Notes: generated from the letters alone by a model not told the origin. A stretch of DNA of 64,000 nucleotides from Phalacrocorax aristotelis (GCF_949628215.1 NC_134288.1:9555682-9619681); one strand, 5' to 3'; shown: positions 24,718 through 38,331, numbered from the stretch's first letter. Translations and numbers: made by a program.

Positions 24718-27700
24718 CTGTAGCGAAAATACAATTAACTTGTGGTTATTATTTTCTCTCCTGAGTAACTTTCCCTTGCCCTCCTCCAGGCCTCTCATCA
24801 GAACAGGCCTAATCAGATTTGGGTGGCTTGAGAGCTGGGACTGTGCACTGAGAAGGGGGCATCTGCCTTAGGTGGTGGTCAGAGCAGATGGTGGTCTTCT
24901 CAAAGAATGCACTGGGAATAGGAACAGCAGTGCGGACGGATGTCTGGCACAGAGGCTGTTCAGATTTCTTTTTCCCAGATGAACATCCCAAAGATGCTGG
25001 ACGTTTAACACATACAATTAAAAAAAACCCTACGCAGATAAACACATGTGGTTTAGCAGAGTAGTATGTTGTTGTCTGACAGCCCTATTCATGTATGGGC
25101 TGGATGCTGCATCCCTTAGGTCAGGTTGTTGGAAAAAAACACGTTTAGGCTGTACTGAGGAGTAGGAGGAGGGTATCATTGTGTGCTGCTGCAGCACAGA
25201 CAATGGATACAGACCAAAGTGCCCAGATCTGCCCTTCTTTCATGTGGCTAACACACACACTAAGGTGTAAAACACCTCGTTATCTGTGGGCGGAACCGAA
25301 CCCTGGTACTGGATGTGTAGTGCTCTCCCTTCTCCCCAGATTTGCTAAGAACTGTGGGAGAATTTGTTTGTGACAAGGTGCTAAGATGCAGTTCATTATA
25401 ATCTCGTGTCCCTCTTGTCCTAAACATTTAGCATCATTTAGACAGTCTCTCATACAAACATAGAGCGAGATGGAGACTCGGTGCAGGGAAGCGGACAGCG
25501 CTTTGGTGACAACTGGCGATGCAGATGGGTTTGGCTGTAGCAGCAGGGTGTGCAGGGGAGGGTTAGCCTCAGACTTCAGTTCGGGTATTAGCTGCGGGAG
25601 TGGTTACACACACTCTCTAAATCGATGCTGTACTTTGCCGTGCGTGGTGGGAGCTTGTCACAACTCTGGAGCGATGGCCAGCCTTGCAGGACAGATTCAT
25701 CCTGGCAGCCTGTGATGCAGGCTGGAGCACTGCAGGATGAGGCAGGGGAAGCCTGGCGTCAGACTGGCCCTTCGGGGACTGTGCAGAGGCTCGGGAATCG
25801 GGTAGGCTCTGCAGCACTGCCCACATTTGATTTTGCTTTCTTGCTCTTTCCCTGTGCCCTGCAGAGCTGACACAAGGTTCTGGGGTTCTTGTTGGCATTA
25901 TTTAATAATGGCCTTATGGGGACATTCATGTGGGTGGGTCGCTGTTGTTGTACAGGTACAGTTCACCTGTGCTGGCTCCCCTGCAGCCAGATGTTAGAAA
26001 TTATTTCACAGTCGTGCCTGGTGAAACTCACCCGAGGAAAGGTACTATAGTGGGGGGAGTGCTATAAAGGGAATTTATGAGACCAAAAGCAAAATGGGTG
26101 GAGGCCTTTCACTGGCAGCAGGAAAAACATCCCATGGGACACCAGATAAATCTCACAATACAACCTATCCTTAAATACGTTTTAGTTCTAGAGACAAGGA
26201 GCATTGTGATGTGAAAGCCACAGTGCCAGGCCTTGGGACAGCACAACACAGTAGCAGAATGCTTGAGCTGAGAAGCCGGGCATGTTGGAAAGATGCTTCT
26301 CCAACAGCTAATAGAGGCTACATTTTTCCTGGTACAAGTACCCTTCAATGCCCATATTCAGTGCCCCAAAAAGCTGCACATCTATAACCTCTAAGAACAT
26401 TAGTCAACAGAAGGTTTTCACTATGTGAATAACCACTTAGACTTTCTGTGGACTTCAAGTGATAAAAAAAAATAAATCAAGACCATTCAGAAGAGCCTTA
26501 GACAAGGCAAATGGGCCTGAGGGTATTATCTGAGAAATTGTCTATTACTTCTACAGCACAAGCCTTACTTAGAGCATACAGAGCCTTCACCTGCTACGAA
26601 ACAGCCTACCCCTGAGCACGCAGGGCAGCGTTGGCTTTTGCAAGGAGCTGAACCGATGGCAGGTTTACATTTAAATGTGCACTTAGGAGACTGGCATGAT
26701 GCTGGCCCGGGTCCATCATCCCATCCAACTCAGTCTAGAGAAAATCTCCTACATCTACATCCCTTCCAGATTCAGTTCCAAGTTTGCACAACATCAGTTG
26801 CAGTTTTTACTTCTGAAGCTGCTTGTGGTAAGAGTCACAGCAGTGATATCCAGTCCTCTGGGCCTGAGAGCTGGCTTAAGCTCACCAGGCAGCAACAAAA
26901 GCCTCCAGTACCTTTGCAAGGTGAATTTAAAGAGCTCTGACAATCTGTGGTTACGCAGACTGGCAGAATGAAGTTCCTCACCAAGCCAGGAGCAGGACAT
27001 CTGGCAGCAGAGCCTGTTTCCAGCTCCTGCCCACTCCCACCCCTCCGGGACAGCCTGCTAAAGCTGCTTCTAGGGATAAGGGGAGAAACCAGCATCTAAT
27101 TCAGTCCTTGCTTTTTTTCTGCCAAGACTACAAGCCTGATTATAAGGCAGCCCCACCGTGGTTGTTAGCATTGTGGCATGGCACATGTGGTGCAGCTTCA
27201 GCAAGAGACACCACCATCCACAGACAGCCTCAGCCTTGGGAGCTGGCTTTGGTCATCGGCACTCATGAGACCTGGAGTCACATCAGCAAAGGTCCTGCAT
27301 CCCACTGCTCCTCCCAGTCCCAGTTCCCTGATATGTGTCTGACTGAACAGTTTCTACAAGAATAATCTCTCTACCATCTTCACTGTACAACCTACATGAT
27401 TCCAGAAACATCAATGGCATTGCTGATCCAAGAGGAACAGCATTTTTTGGATAACTTTCATCTGAAAGTTATCTCGCTCACCCCACAATTGCTTTCACAT
27501 TTGTGGTTCTTGTTGGGTATTGCTCTGAAGAGGGTAAAAAACCAAACAAACACAGCACAGCTCTGCAAAGCCTTGTTAAATTAAGCTAAAATGGAAAGGA
27601 AAGAAATCCAGGTCTGATGAGGTGCCATTGTCCCAGCTCTTCAGGTTCCATCCCACCTTTGCAAAGGAAGAGGGGTCCAAGTACTCAGGGCCCTAAATTA

Positions 27701-28584
27701 ATGATGAGCCGAGAGGACTGTCTGTAAGACCAATATGTAGGCTGTTCTCTCACCTCTCGTTGCGGGCTGTGACTCAGAGGGGCTTGCTCTGACCACGAGC
27801 AGGCAGGGGAATTTGGTCGCTAAGGATGGCAGCAGAGCTCCAGAGAGGTGGCTACGCTCCTTTCAGTGAGAACTTTCTCAAGAATCTCTTTGTCCAAACC
27901 ATTCTCGGCAATAATCGCTGGCTAATATAATTTCTACAGTTTTGTTTTTGCTGTTATGTTAGGTCTGATGTGAGCAGTCTATGAACTTACACTGTGGACA
28001 AACAAATGGCAGGGAAACCAAAAAGCCATGGAGGAGCATCAATGGGCTGTCCATTCATCCAACCCACACAGATGCTCTGGGTTCACAAAACCTTATCTGC
28101 ATTGCCATGCCAGAGGAATGTATATTCATATCTTTTTCGTTAGTGCAAATTAGCAGTTACCTTCCCTGATCTCGTATGAGCTGTACCCACCTCTAAAGAA
28201 TTGCATCAAGATGGGCCAAAGCCACCACTGAGTTTCGGTGTCTGGTCTAATTAGCTGATTGTAGCGAGGGCAGGTACATGTTGGCCAAAATTGTCGTCTT
28301 TGTTGGAATGCTGCTGACTTCCACTTTTATGACTGATGCCAAAGAGTAGCAATTTATTGCTGCAGACTGTATGTGCGTGTATATAGGAGCAGACAGTAAG
28401 AGCAGAGGTTTGGCGTACAGGTTTCTTTCCTGCGTGTCTGAGATTAAGGCAGCGGTCACTGAAAGTTAAGCAGAGGCTGGTTGTGTCTTACCAGCACAGT
28501 ACAGGACCTTTCACGGAATGACAGTCGAGAAACTGAGACTCTGTGTGAATGGTTTCTCTCTGTCCTTGCTCTGCTTCGGCTCAG

Positions 28585-28695
28585 CAGCCCACAAGGATGA
28601 ATTTCCCTCCTGACACACAGGCAGAGGCAATGCTAGCGGCTCAGAGGGACCCGTTCCTCGATGAGGGGCAGGGGTGTTGTTCTGGGGAAGACAAG
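28585..28695 (+). CDS. Possible in-frame cassette exon of NOL4L
   Basis: A 111-nt segment bounded by a long pyrimidine tract ending CTTCGGCTCAG and a strong donor AAG/GTAATT. NOL4L exon 1 ends and exon 2 begins in phase 0, and this segment is exactly 37 codons without a stop, so it could be included without a frameshift. It would encode QPTRMNFPPDTQAEAMLAAQ followed by RDPFLDEGQGCCSGEDK. The acceptor is a tandem CAGCAG, so a version three bases shorter is possible. Its internal ATG could also serve as a start in a transcript beginning inside intron 1. I know no NOL4-family peptide like it, and the opposite strand is also open here, so chance remains possible. Confidence 0.3.
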
Positions 28696-31600
28696 GTAAT
28701 TCAGTCTCTGTGGCTGAGTTTGGACTTTCCAGTTGCGAGATATGGTGATGGGTTTCTGTTATGGGAGTCTCTGGGCTAAAAATTAATTCAGACTCATCAG
28801 GCTCCCCCTCCAAAAAAAAAGGAGAATAACATTTGGGGCTCTTCTCTTGGCTTGCATTTGAAGGAGGAATCTCAGAGCAAACCCTGAGTCATCCCCTTAT
28901 TCACGCTGTCAAGACATCCAAAACCATCTGGGTTTTGGTGCTGTGAGTACCATCTGCACTGGTGCCCAGTTACCGACAGGGTGTTCCAGTTTGCAGTCTC
29001 ACAGCACTGGGACAAGCAGCCAGCCCAGGGGAGCTGGTCCCTTGGGGATGCTTTTGGGTTTGGCATTCCCATCATCAGTTTGGATGCCGGTCTTGCGGCT
29101 CCCCAAGCCGGGATCAGGCATCTTTGACGGGCTGGGAGGAGGCCTGCCTGCTCCTGCTCACCTGCGTCGGGCGTTTTGATCCAGCAGAAAGCCCTTGAGC
29201 TGGTGACAAAGGTCTGGATGTGGGCTGGAAAGTACAGTCCTGTCTCTTAGCAACTGGTTCCTACCTCTGAGCTCTCGGAGCCGTGTGTGGGACAGAGAGC
29301 ATCAGTCACGCTCCTGCTGCAGCAGCAACGCGCCGAGGAGGGGATGGGGGATCAGGCCGGCTCCAGCCACTGCCAAGATGCTTAAAGAAGCTCAGGCATT
29401 TCTAACACAAGCAGTCATCTGTGAGTCCTAATCAAAGCTTCGGTTTAATTGCTTTCCTCGTGCCCTTCTCTGCACGGCAAACAGAGCACCGATTGGCTGG
29501 CTGCAGCGGCTGCCTGCCAGCTACCTCGAGGGGCTGCTCCGCACTGCCCCAGCTTTTTTGGTCACAGGGGTGGGGACCAGGGAGGGAGGAGGAAGAGGGA
29601 GGACACGGCCCATGTGTTTCTAGAAAAATTAGATGTCATAGGGTCCTTCCCTGAACTCCTCTGCACTGCACTTGGGAATCCCCCGTCCCCCTTACAGACA
29701 TTTGCATTGCTATTTTCTCTTTGGTGCTCGGTTCTGCTGTTTCACCCTCGTGTTTCCTCCTAACCAACTCCTCTGGTGAGCATTTCTCAGAGGCTCCCTT
29801 GCCAAGCACTGTTTCATAAACATTTTCATGAATCCCTGCTTTGTCCTCCTAATTAACCATTCAATTGGCCCCCAATGGAGCCTTCACCTCTCCTGCGAAG
29901 ATCCTGCATGCACAGATTATAACCTGTCAGCTGCCAATTTATTCCTCACGCAGAGGGCAGGTTATATTAATTGTCTGGCTTCCCTGTCCTGTTTGGTTTG
30001 CCCTCCCTTTCTTCTGCTCCCAGTAGCATCCCTGTTAGGAGACACAGATGCACAGAAAGCCAAGGGAACCCAGGCAGGAGACCGCTCAGTATGACCCATG
30101 TGTCCAACCTGCGGTGATGCGGCAGTTAGACCAGATGTGATGGGATGTTGCTGGCCTGTGTCAGACCTGGGAGAGGGTTCCTTTGGATGGATTACCATTA
30201 CAGAGTGTTAAAGAACATGCTTGACTTCTGCTCCCCCCACATGTAGTCTCAGTCAAGAGCTCAAAAAAATCCACTTGTCTGTCCCAAGTTAATGGGAAAT
30301 CCTTCCTGGGCATTATTTACAAGTCAGAGCTTGGATTTTGGAAGAGTTGGGGTCCCCCTTGTGTGGTTATGGTGGAAACATCCAGAATACAGAGGGGGTT
30401 TACCTGAGCGCAGGGAGAGACATAGCAGATTTCCATCAATGTCTCTCCTCCACGCCCGCCCACCCACCTCCCTGTGTAGGGCCCCCTACCCTTGCAAAGC
30501 CATGTGTGCAGCCCAGAATAAAGGCACGCGGTGACAACGGTAGGTGCCTGCTCTCACCAAGGGTAGCTGCTGTGTGTTTTGCTGGGTTCATGTATTGGGA
30601 AAGGGGGTGATGGAATCCAACGTGACCGTCATGGTTTGGCACTCTCTGCATTTCAGGCACAGTATTCTCGAACTCAGCGTGCGCTCACAGGGAGCAGCAG
30701 CAAGTGACATGGTGGTGCTCGGGTGTGAAGTGGGAGATTGGCATTTCCAGGCTCTGGTGCCAGTGATGGGCTGTAATGAAGCCACCGCGGCATGACATGG
30801 CGCAGCTCGAGTGCTGCAGTGCCCTTACCTGGCGAGGAGGCTGGGTTTTGGGAGAGGAGGGTCTGCAGGTGTTTCACCCTCCTCGAGCGGCTGCTGAGCT
30901 GTCAGCATTTTCCTAGAGGCTCATCTTGCTGTTCCTGTGGGAGTCTCTGACTGTGGCCCACATATTCTGAACTGCCAGAGAACAGGGAGCTGACACCAGG
31001 ATGCCATGCATCCAGGGCTCAGACTCAGCCCAGCCTGACCTTGATTCACTGTAGCATCATTTGTAACTTATTTTACATAATTTTGCTTGCCACTGATGAG
31101 CTGAACTGCCGCTGCTGTTTTGTGCCTCCTCCTACTTAGTTTCATTTTGACATCACCGTGTCCTCGCTGTAGGTATGATGATGTTGCACGGCTGCCCTAA
31201 CACTGCTGGGTCTATTCCCAGGAAGAGAGGGGTCACCTTGCTGTGACAGGTAACCTCATCGCTTGTTACAATGCCTTGTCCCCCTCCAACTTGAAAGATT
31301 TTGCTTTGGTTGTGATCTTTATTAGATTAGTGCTTCAGCGCTGTGGAGGTTGCTCAGAGTGATAAGTTACTTCAAGGAAGAGCCAGCTCTAAACCTATTC
31401 TGAGTTTGTGTTATAGTGATACATTTTAAATATTTTTTAGATTTCTTTCAGGATGCTATGGAATATTAACACTCTTCTAATTCTAAATGCAGTCTACCAT
31501 TTTCCCCCCTTTTACCCACCCCTGCAGCATGCCCCCCCAGATCACATAAAACAAGATCCAAATGACATCTTTACAGATTTATTAAAAAAAATCCCAACAC

Positions 31601-34600
31601 TTGCATTTTAACTCTACCTATTTCAAAATAGGAAAAAAAATACTGCAACATTATAATAACCCCCAAACAATAATGTCTGTGATACCTTCCTTGTTAGCAA
31701 GCTACGGCATGACACTTCTGCAAAGGTCCCCAGCTGGTGGGTGGGAAGACCGTGGCCCCGGGGCAGGTCAGTCAGGTGCTCTGCTCACCAGGTTGCAGCA
31801 GCCTTTCTTACCAAACCCAAGATAGATGATGCTCCAACGGTAGCTTAGGCTGCTCCACGGCACCCAGTATTTTGTTACTCTTGAAACAGTGTGCTTGCTT
31901 GCCCTGTAACCCTGCCTGCAGGCAGCACAGTGTAGGCAGGGCAGCACTGGCTCCCCGCTCGTTCCTGGCAGACAGGCACAGGGTCATGTGTATTGGGGAG
32001 TGCTGCACTTACCTCTGTGTGCCAGATCCAGCTGCTCCTCCAGTTTCCCCTGCAGGCATGAAGCCCCGTGCTCGTGCTCGCAGGGAGGCAGCTCTGCTCT
32101 CCTGCGCAGTGCAAAATGTCCTCTGCCTCCCAGGCAGAGCAGGCATCCAAGCAAACCTCTGAGCAGGCATCCAAGCAAGCTACTCTGCCTGCTGGACTTC
32201 TCCTCCCTCCTCCAGGCAGGCACGGGATGGAGAGCAGCCCCATTCCTCCGGGGAGCAGCCACCCACCAGACCCTGCATCCACTCACCTCCCCTTGGTAAT
32301 GGCGGGCCAGCAAGGCATCCCGCAGCAAAGCCTGCAGCCCACCTGGGCCCTCTCTGCAGCTGGAGGCAGGGCTGCCATTTCCAGGCTCACCCCTCCCAGG
32401 CTGCCGTGTTTTCACTCCCAGGCCTGGGAGACAGGAGAGGAACAAGCTGAGGTCAGAGCAAAGGCCTGGACCCATCTCAACAGCTCAGCTGTGGCTGCTG
32501 AAAGAGCAGCTCGCTTGTAAGAGGTGCCTGTACCCCACTGAAAGACATACACCTCAGCTTTGTTTGCCATCTAGAAATAATGCGCCCAGCCCCTCACAAG
32601 GAAGTATTTACTTTGCAAAAAAAAAAAAAGTATTGTGTACAGTTCTGGGTAGAGAAACGATGCGAATGCACCCGGCGCAGGCTGGCGGCTGGGGCCTTGG
32701 GCACACCGGTCTGCCGGCTCCTGGCCTGAGTCAATGCGTAGCTTTGGGAAACTGACTTACTCTTTGTACTTTGGTTTCCCCTGGAGAAATTAACTCTCCT
32801 GGGCCGGAGTGAATCTCAGCTGATCAGCAGAACCGGGGCTGTTTTTACTGTAGTAAGTAGGACTGTAGCTGTAAGTGCCGGATGGGGCTTCATGTTTGCT
32901 TGGTGGTTTGTGAAAAATGACATAAATGCTTAGCACAGAGAAACATCATCAACATTTCAGCAAACACTTTCCCCCTATTTTCAACCAGAAATGATCAGAA
33001 AAATTTCCCAGCAAAATATCTCCAGAAGAAAAAAGAGCAAAATCTGTGAGAGCATTTGCCATATTCTTCTGGTGGGTTCCTTTTATTATGAGCAATACAG
33101 CCGATATTGTTCTCAGCCTAGCATTTCCCCAGTGCCTATTTCTAAGGCATGCACTGTGCCTGTGGCATGAGGGACAAGAGGAAGAGGGAAGTTCGAGGAA
33201 TCTAGCTCTTCTTTCTCCTCACAGCATTAGCAGAGGGAGCCTGCTGTGGTTTAACATATCCCCCGCAAAAGCTGCTTTCATCCTACACCTAAATACCATG
33301 AGGAGTGAACTTCCTAAAGCCCTGGAGAAGTCTAAATATAGAAGCCAATCAAGGGCTGACTTCCCAGAGATGAGAAGTACCAAGAACAGTTTCTTGATCA
33401 AAAGTTGTAAGAGTCCATATTGAAATAAAATGTCTGTTTCGGTACGGAAGCCTGTGCAGAAGGAGTAATTGCAGAGGTGGGCTGTGCTCTGCGTGCTCAC
33501 CGCTCTGTTTGTTGGTGGTACCCGCAGTGCCAGGCGCGGGAGGCAGCCGGGGAGGCCGTGGGCGGCCCAGGGAGATGGATGTGAGGTATCGTCTCTGGAG
33601 CACCTGATGTGGATGTCTCTGACAGCATGGCAGGATTTCATCCCTTGCTGTATGTTGCAGTTTCCGTCCTCTTTTGGTGCCATCTGCTTTTTCCTGTTCA
33701 TGTCCGCTGCCTGTTACAGCTGACAAATTTCTTCTGAAGAACAGAAATTTCCTTAGAACAAAACACAACTTGTAGGAAATTAGAAAGGTACCTTAAAGAG
33801 GAAAGAGCAGCAGAGTGCTCAGGTAAAACACAAACGCAAGTTTGCTCATCTCAAAACAGGTATGTGATGGCACCTTTGTGCATGCAGCAGAGGGAACCAC
33901 CAGGGGTTACGGTAAGGGTGAGGGATGGCTGATTGCTGCTGAGATAGCGCTGCCGGGTGTGGGCTGGGGAACCTGCGGTCACCCCATAGTCCTCTGCAGG
34001 GGCCCCAGTGTGGGACCAGGGAACCCCCTGACCTGGCTGGGGGACGGTGGCTGTGCCCTGCTGCTGGCAGGCAACATGAACACAGGCAGAGCGAATGATG
34101 CTGCCTCTCCTGCATGCAAGGGAGGTGACCTTGAGGGGCAGCTCGATACTGCTGGCCCCAAACCTCCCGTTTGGGTGTCCTGCAGATGCGAGTGACAGCG
34201 GCCCTTCCAGACTGTAGTAGGAAATTAGAGTTTAACGCATCAAGAGACTCTGTACTGGGGGGGGGGAGGGATGCTGTGGTTGGGAGATAGAGAGACGAGT
34301 GCTTTCATGTGGGAAGTGCAAGAAGAGGTGAGGGCAGAGGGTCTGCTCCTCAGCCAGAGACAGAGTGCAGCCATTATCAGGCAGGGCTCTGCCGGCAGGA
34401 AGCTGCTTTTGACTCACAGGAAGCTGAATTCGGCTGGTATCAGCCCCTCGCGTGAAGGCCAGGGCAGCATTTTATCTGCCGTTGAACACAGCAGATGGGG
34501 AAGCAGTCGGCACTCCCTCCCATCCTGCTCCTGCTCCAGCACTCCCTGCCTGGTGGCCTGCAGCGGAGCCCTCTCTGAAAAGGGACTCTTCCCTGAGGAG

Positions 34601-35581
34601 CAGTGAAGCAGGGGCAGCTTCCCAGGTCCGAGGAGAGCTGCCAGCCCACTGGAGGAGGCAGAGATGGCCCCTGCCAGCTGGCGCCAGGGCAGAGCCAGGA
34701 CCCTCCAGGCTGTTGAGCCCAGCCCAGGCAGGTACCAGGTCTTCCAGGAGTGCCCCCCACCAATCGGTCCCAAGAGGAGCTGGGAGCACTCAGTCAGACT
34801 TTGAAGAGCTGGCTCCCTGGGCTTGCAGCTCAGATTAAATCCTCCCATATTCTCCCAAATCAGAGAATCCGAGGTGGAGAAGGGCTTGCAGGGACGGGGA
34901 GCTCTTTGCACGGAGCCTGCTGCTCATCCCTTGGCGTCTCTGTGGAGCTGCCCCGGGCTGGGCCCTGTGGCGCGGGGAAAGGGGAGTCTGGTTTCGCACG
35001 GGGCGGCGGCAGCTCACAGGGGCTCGGGGTGGAGGTCACCGCGGGGCAGCTGGAGGGGATCGGGTGGCAGCTGCCGGCCTTAGACCTGCTGCCCCGCGGA
35101 AAACCCAGTTACTGGTCAGTGCTGCAGTTTAGCTGCGAATCCCTCGGATTATGACAGTTTTTACACACACGCCAGGCAGCTGAAGAATGGCTGCGGGGGC
35201 CTGTGGAGACCCACCGGGTTGGAAGGAGCGGGCTGGGTGGAGGCCGGCCATGGATGTGTGTGCATGCCCGCTAAGGCAGGGCAGGTCCATGTGGGAGGCA
35301 TGGCAGGGCTGCCGCGGGGGACTCGGGTGCTGAGGGGAGCCGCAGGGGACGGACAGGAGCCTGCCCTGTCCCCGGGGCCCGCCCGCACCCGGGGGCTGTG
35401 AGGTGCGGGACCCTGGGTGCCTGCGGCGCGGGAGGCTGCCCGCAGCCCGGGGCCGGGCATGTCGGGGCCGGGCGAGGCCCTACGGGCGCGGCGGCACCGG
35501 GGCGGGTGTGAGGTGGAGCCGGCGGCGGGCCCGGCCCGGCCCGGGGGAGCGGATTACCGCCGGCAGCGCGCGGCCCCGCCG

Positions 35582-35595
35582 GTTGCCATGGTTAC
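35582..35595. promoter_or_regulatory. RFX X-box motif
   Basis: GTTGCCATGGTTAC is nearly identical to the palindromic RFX consensus GTTGCCATGGCAAC. Such sites are typical of promoters controlled by RFX factors, including ciliary and neuronal genes. No binding evidence is available here. Confidence 0.55.
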
Positions 35596-35864
35596 CCCGC
35601 TACCTGCCGACGGGCCTCAGCCCAGCCCGGGCAGAGGGGGCACCCTCCCCTCCGTCCCCGCTGCCGCTGTCACCGCACGGGACTGACCGGTCACCCCTCA
35701 CACCGAGCCCGGCCCCGTTAGCGGCGGGGCTCCCCGCGGAGGGGAGAGAGCGGGAAGGGGGACCCCGCGGTGCAAGCAGGGCCCCGGGGGACGGAGCGTG
35801 GTCTCGGCGGCGGGAGCAGCAGGCGGGAGGGAGGGCAGGGCGAGGGCGGCTGCCGAGAACAAAG

Positions 35865-35894
35865 ATGCCGGGGCAGGGGCTCGGTGCGCGGCGG
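35865..35894 (+). CDS. Possible alternative first coding exon of NOL4L
   Basis: Inside the intron-1 CpG island an ATG with A at -3 opens ten codons (MPGQGLGARR), followed at once by CGG/GTGAGC, a near-consensus donor in phase 0. That is the phase NOL4L exon 2 needs, so splicing would give a protein with these ten residues in place of the 103-residue exon-1 segment, starting the conserved block at GADGLSEPEG. Alternative NOL4L isoforms that start downstream are known in mammals; this particular exon is my inference from the sequence. Confidence 0.35.
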
Positions 35895-36112
35895 GTGAGC
35901 GCTGCCAGCGCCGCGGCCGGGCCCCGCGCGTGTGGTGGCGCTGCCCGTCCTCGTGCCTCGCCCCAGGACAGCTTCCCCGCCTGAAATGGCTGTTGCCTCC
36001 AGTTGCTTTTCACTGGCCATGCCGGCCTTGGTGATGATGGCCACCACTCCCCGGGCGCGGGGCGGTGAGGTGACCCCGACCCGAAACAGCCACCTCCCGG
36101 CTCTGCTCTCGG

Positions 36113-36122
36113 CTATAAATAG
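36113..36122 (+). promoter_or_regulatory. Combined TATA box / MEF2 site
   Basis: CTATAAATAG fits both the TATA-box consensus and the MEF2 consensus YTAWWWWTAR exactly. A start near 36145 would follow. It sits at the edge of the intron-1 CpG island, upstream of exon 2. Confidence 0.45.
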
Positions 36123-38271
36123 AGCCCGGTTGCCCGAGAGCAGGAGGTGGCTGCCATCCGCAGCAGGGCAGCTGCACAGGGGAGCGGGAGGTGGGGGAGC
36201 CGAGGGCTCCAGGGGTGGCCAGGTTCAGCAAGATGGTACGCGGAGGGTGGAGGAGATGCAGGAGGCACTGAGGCACTCAGGCTGTGCAAGAGGCTGGAGG
36301 GGGTGGCTGCAGGGGGCTGGTGCAGAGGGCAGAGGGACGTGGGCCTGCAGGGGCTCATGAGGCGTGAGGAGGTGGCAAGCGAAGAAACTGGGACTAGCGG
36401 AGGTGGGGAAAACAAAGGACGCTGGGGAGGAAAGAGACCTGATGGGGAACCTGGAGGAGAGGGGGTGAGAAGAGAGAGAGAGCATTAAGGTTGCTGGGAA
36501 GGTGGGGAGGAGGCAGGAGAAAGGGGGCGAGACCTGTGGCACAGGGTACACAAGGATGGAAAGGGAGGAGGGACCGAGAAGGGGGAGAGACAGACTAGTG
36601 TTGGGCAAATGTAGAGAATGGTGGGGTGCTTGTAAGGTGGCAAAGGGACTTGGTGTCCTCAGCACCTAAAATGCTTCCAAGTGCTTATCTCAAGGCTGAG
36701 CTTTGCTCCTAAATCTGTTATGCATTTTGGGGGCAGGTGACTTCCGATAAAGCCCCAACACCAGGAAGGGATAAAAGCATCCCTTATTCCCAAATGATTT
36801 TTTGTTGCTTTTTAAACCTAAGGGTTTTTAAGCCATTCTGAGATATTATGGGCTCTGACTCATGCCTTGAATACTCATGAGCTATACTGGGTGTGGAAGG
36901 AGGAATCAGAGGGGTGTGGGCCCTCTGAGAGGTAGACTATAGCGCGTGTGTCCTCTTAAATCCTAGGTCAACATTTGGTTATATTGCCAGATATAAACCT
37001 CTGTAATCCTAGTAGCACTGACTTGATACAGCTCCTTATATCCAGTGGCTTGATACTGCATGCATCTCACCTGCTTCCCGGAGCTAAATAATCATCACGG
37101 GAGAGAAGTCACAAGGCTGATGAGGGGATGGAGGGATGCAAGGAGTCAGGGGAGGGTCACTGCAGGGAATGGGATGTTGAGGAGGCAGCTCTGGCATCCA
37201 GCACCCAGCCAGGGTGGAGAGGAAGGCAGCGCTGGATGAGCAGAGAGGCTGTAGTGATGCCCAGACCCTGAGGTTACCTGAACTGCATTCTTTCTGAAAC
37301 CGAGGAGGAAATAGGGAACCGCCGGCCATGTAGGGAAGAGAGTATTAGTTGGTTGGAATGGCCCTGGAAGTAGTGATTTGTGTAGGGAGTTGGTTACAAC
37401 CTTAATTTTGAGGGCTCTGCCTATTTAATCTGACTGTGCTTTTCTCCTGATGCATTTTCCTTTGTCCTGTTTCTGTAATTATCCTCATTTCAACCCTGCT
37501 CTGAGGATTATTGGTCAGTATGAAGCCTCCTTATGCCCGCTCCTCCTTGGCAAGGGAATACCCGTGTCCTCGATTAAAGTGAAACTCCCCAAATGGTGAC
37601 AGAAGAAATTAGATCTATATTCCTCAAAGACACTCCCTTGGGCAAAGTTCCCCGACCCCCACCATGGCAGCACTGCCACCCTGCCCCTTGTGTTCATTCT
37701 CAATATTCTCTTTGTTACAGCCACCTTTATATACGGCTCAGGCCTCCCCTGGGAAGGCAGAGGTGGTTTATGTTGGAAAATCCTTGTGCCTGTGTCCTGG
37801 GTAAGCACACTGACCCGTCCCACTGCACTCCGTGCCCAGTACAGGCAGTCTCTGTTCCGAAATTGGGCTGAGGAGCCAACTTTAATTTTAATAGGCAGCA
37901 CTTTACATTAAAAGACTGCTTCCCCAAGATGTTGGGTAGTCTTTAGCAGAGGGCGGCCCCTCTAAATGATTGATTTTTGAGAGTCCCTTGACTGGTAGCT
38001 TGAGAAGAGCGTTTATTTAATCTATAGACTATAAGATACACAGAGCCCAACCACTAATAACGACAAAAACTAAAGGTTAGGAGATGGGGTGTTCCCTTTG
38101 CATGCAGACCTCTGCCAGCCTCTGCCTGCATTCACAGATGTGTGAATGGACGTGAAAAAGAGTTTGCAGGTTATTTAGATGTGCAGGTTGCTGCTCACCG
38201 GCCTGGTGTGTACCAGCTGGATGGCATCCATGCATACCTTTTTGGAAAACAGGCCTCAAAGGGATGTAGTG

Positions 38272-38331
38272 TGTACATATATATATGTATATGTATATGT
38301 GTATATAATATATATATATTATATATATACA
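38272..38331. repeat. TA-rich microsatellite
   Basis: An irregular run of TA, TG and TATATG units, about 60 bp, in intron 1. Confidence 0.9.

Larger units (their letters stand above)
35200..36150 (+). promoter_or_regulatory. Intragenic CpG island in NOL4L intron 1
   Basis: A second CpG-dense block, about 3.3 kb upstream of exon 2. It contains an excellent RFX X-box (35582-35595), a possible first coding exon with a good donor (35865-35894) and a TATA/MEF2 box at its right edge (36113-36122). Together they suggest an alternative promoter for NOL4L, or for an intronic transcript. Confidence 0.6.
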
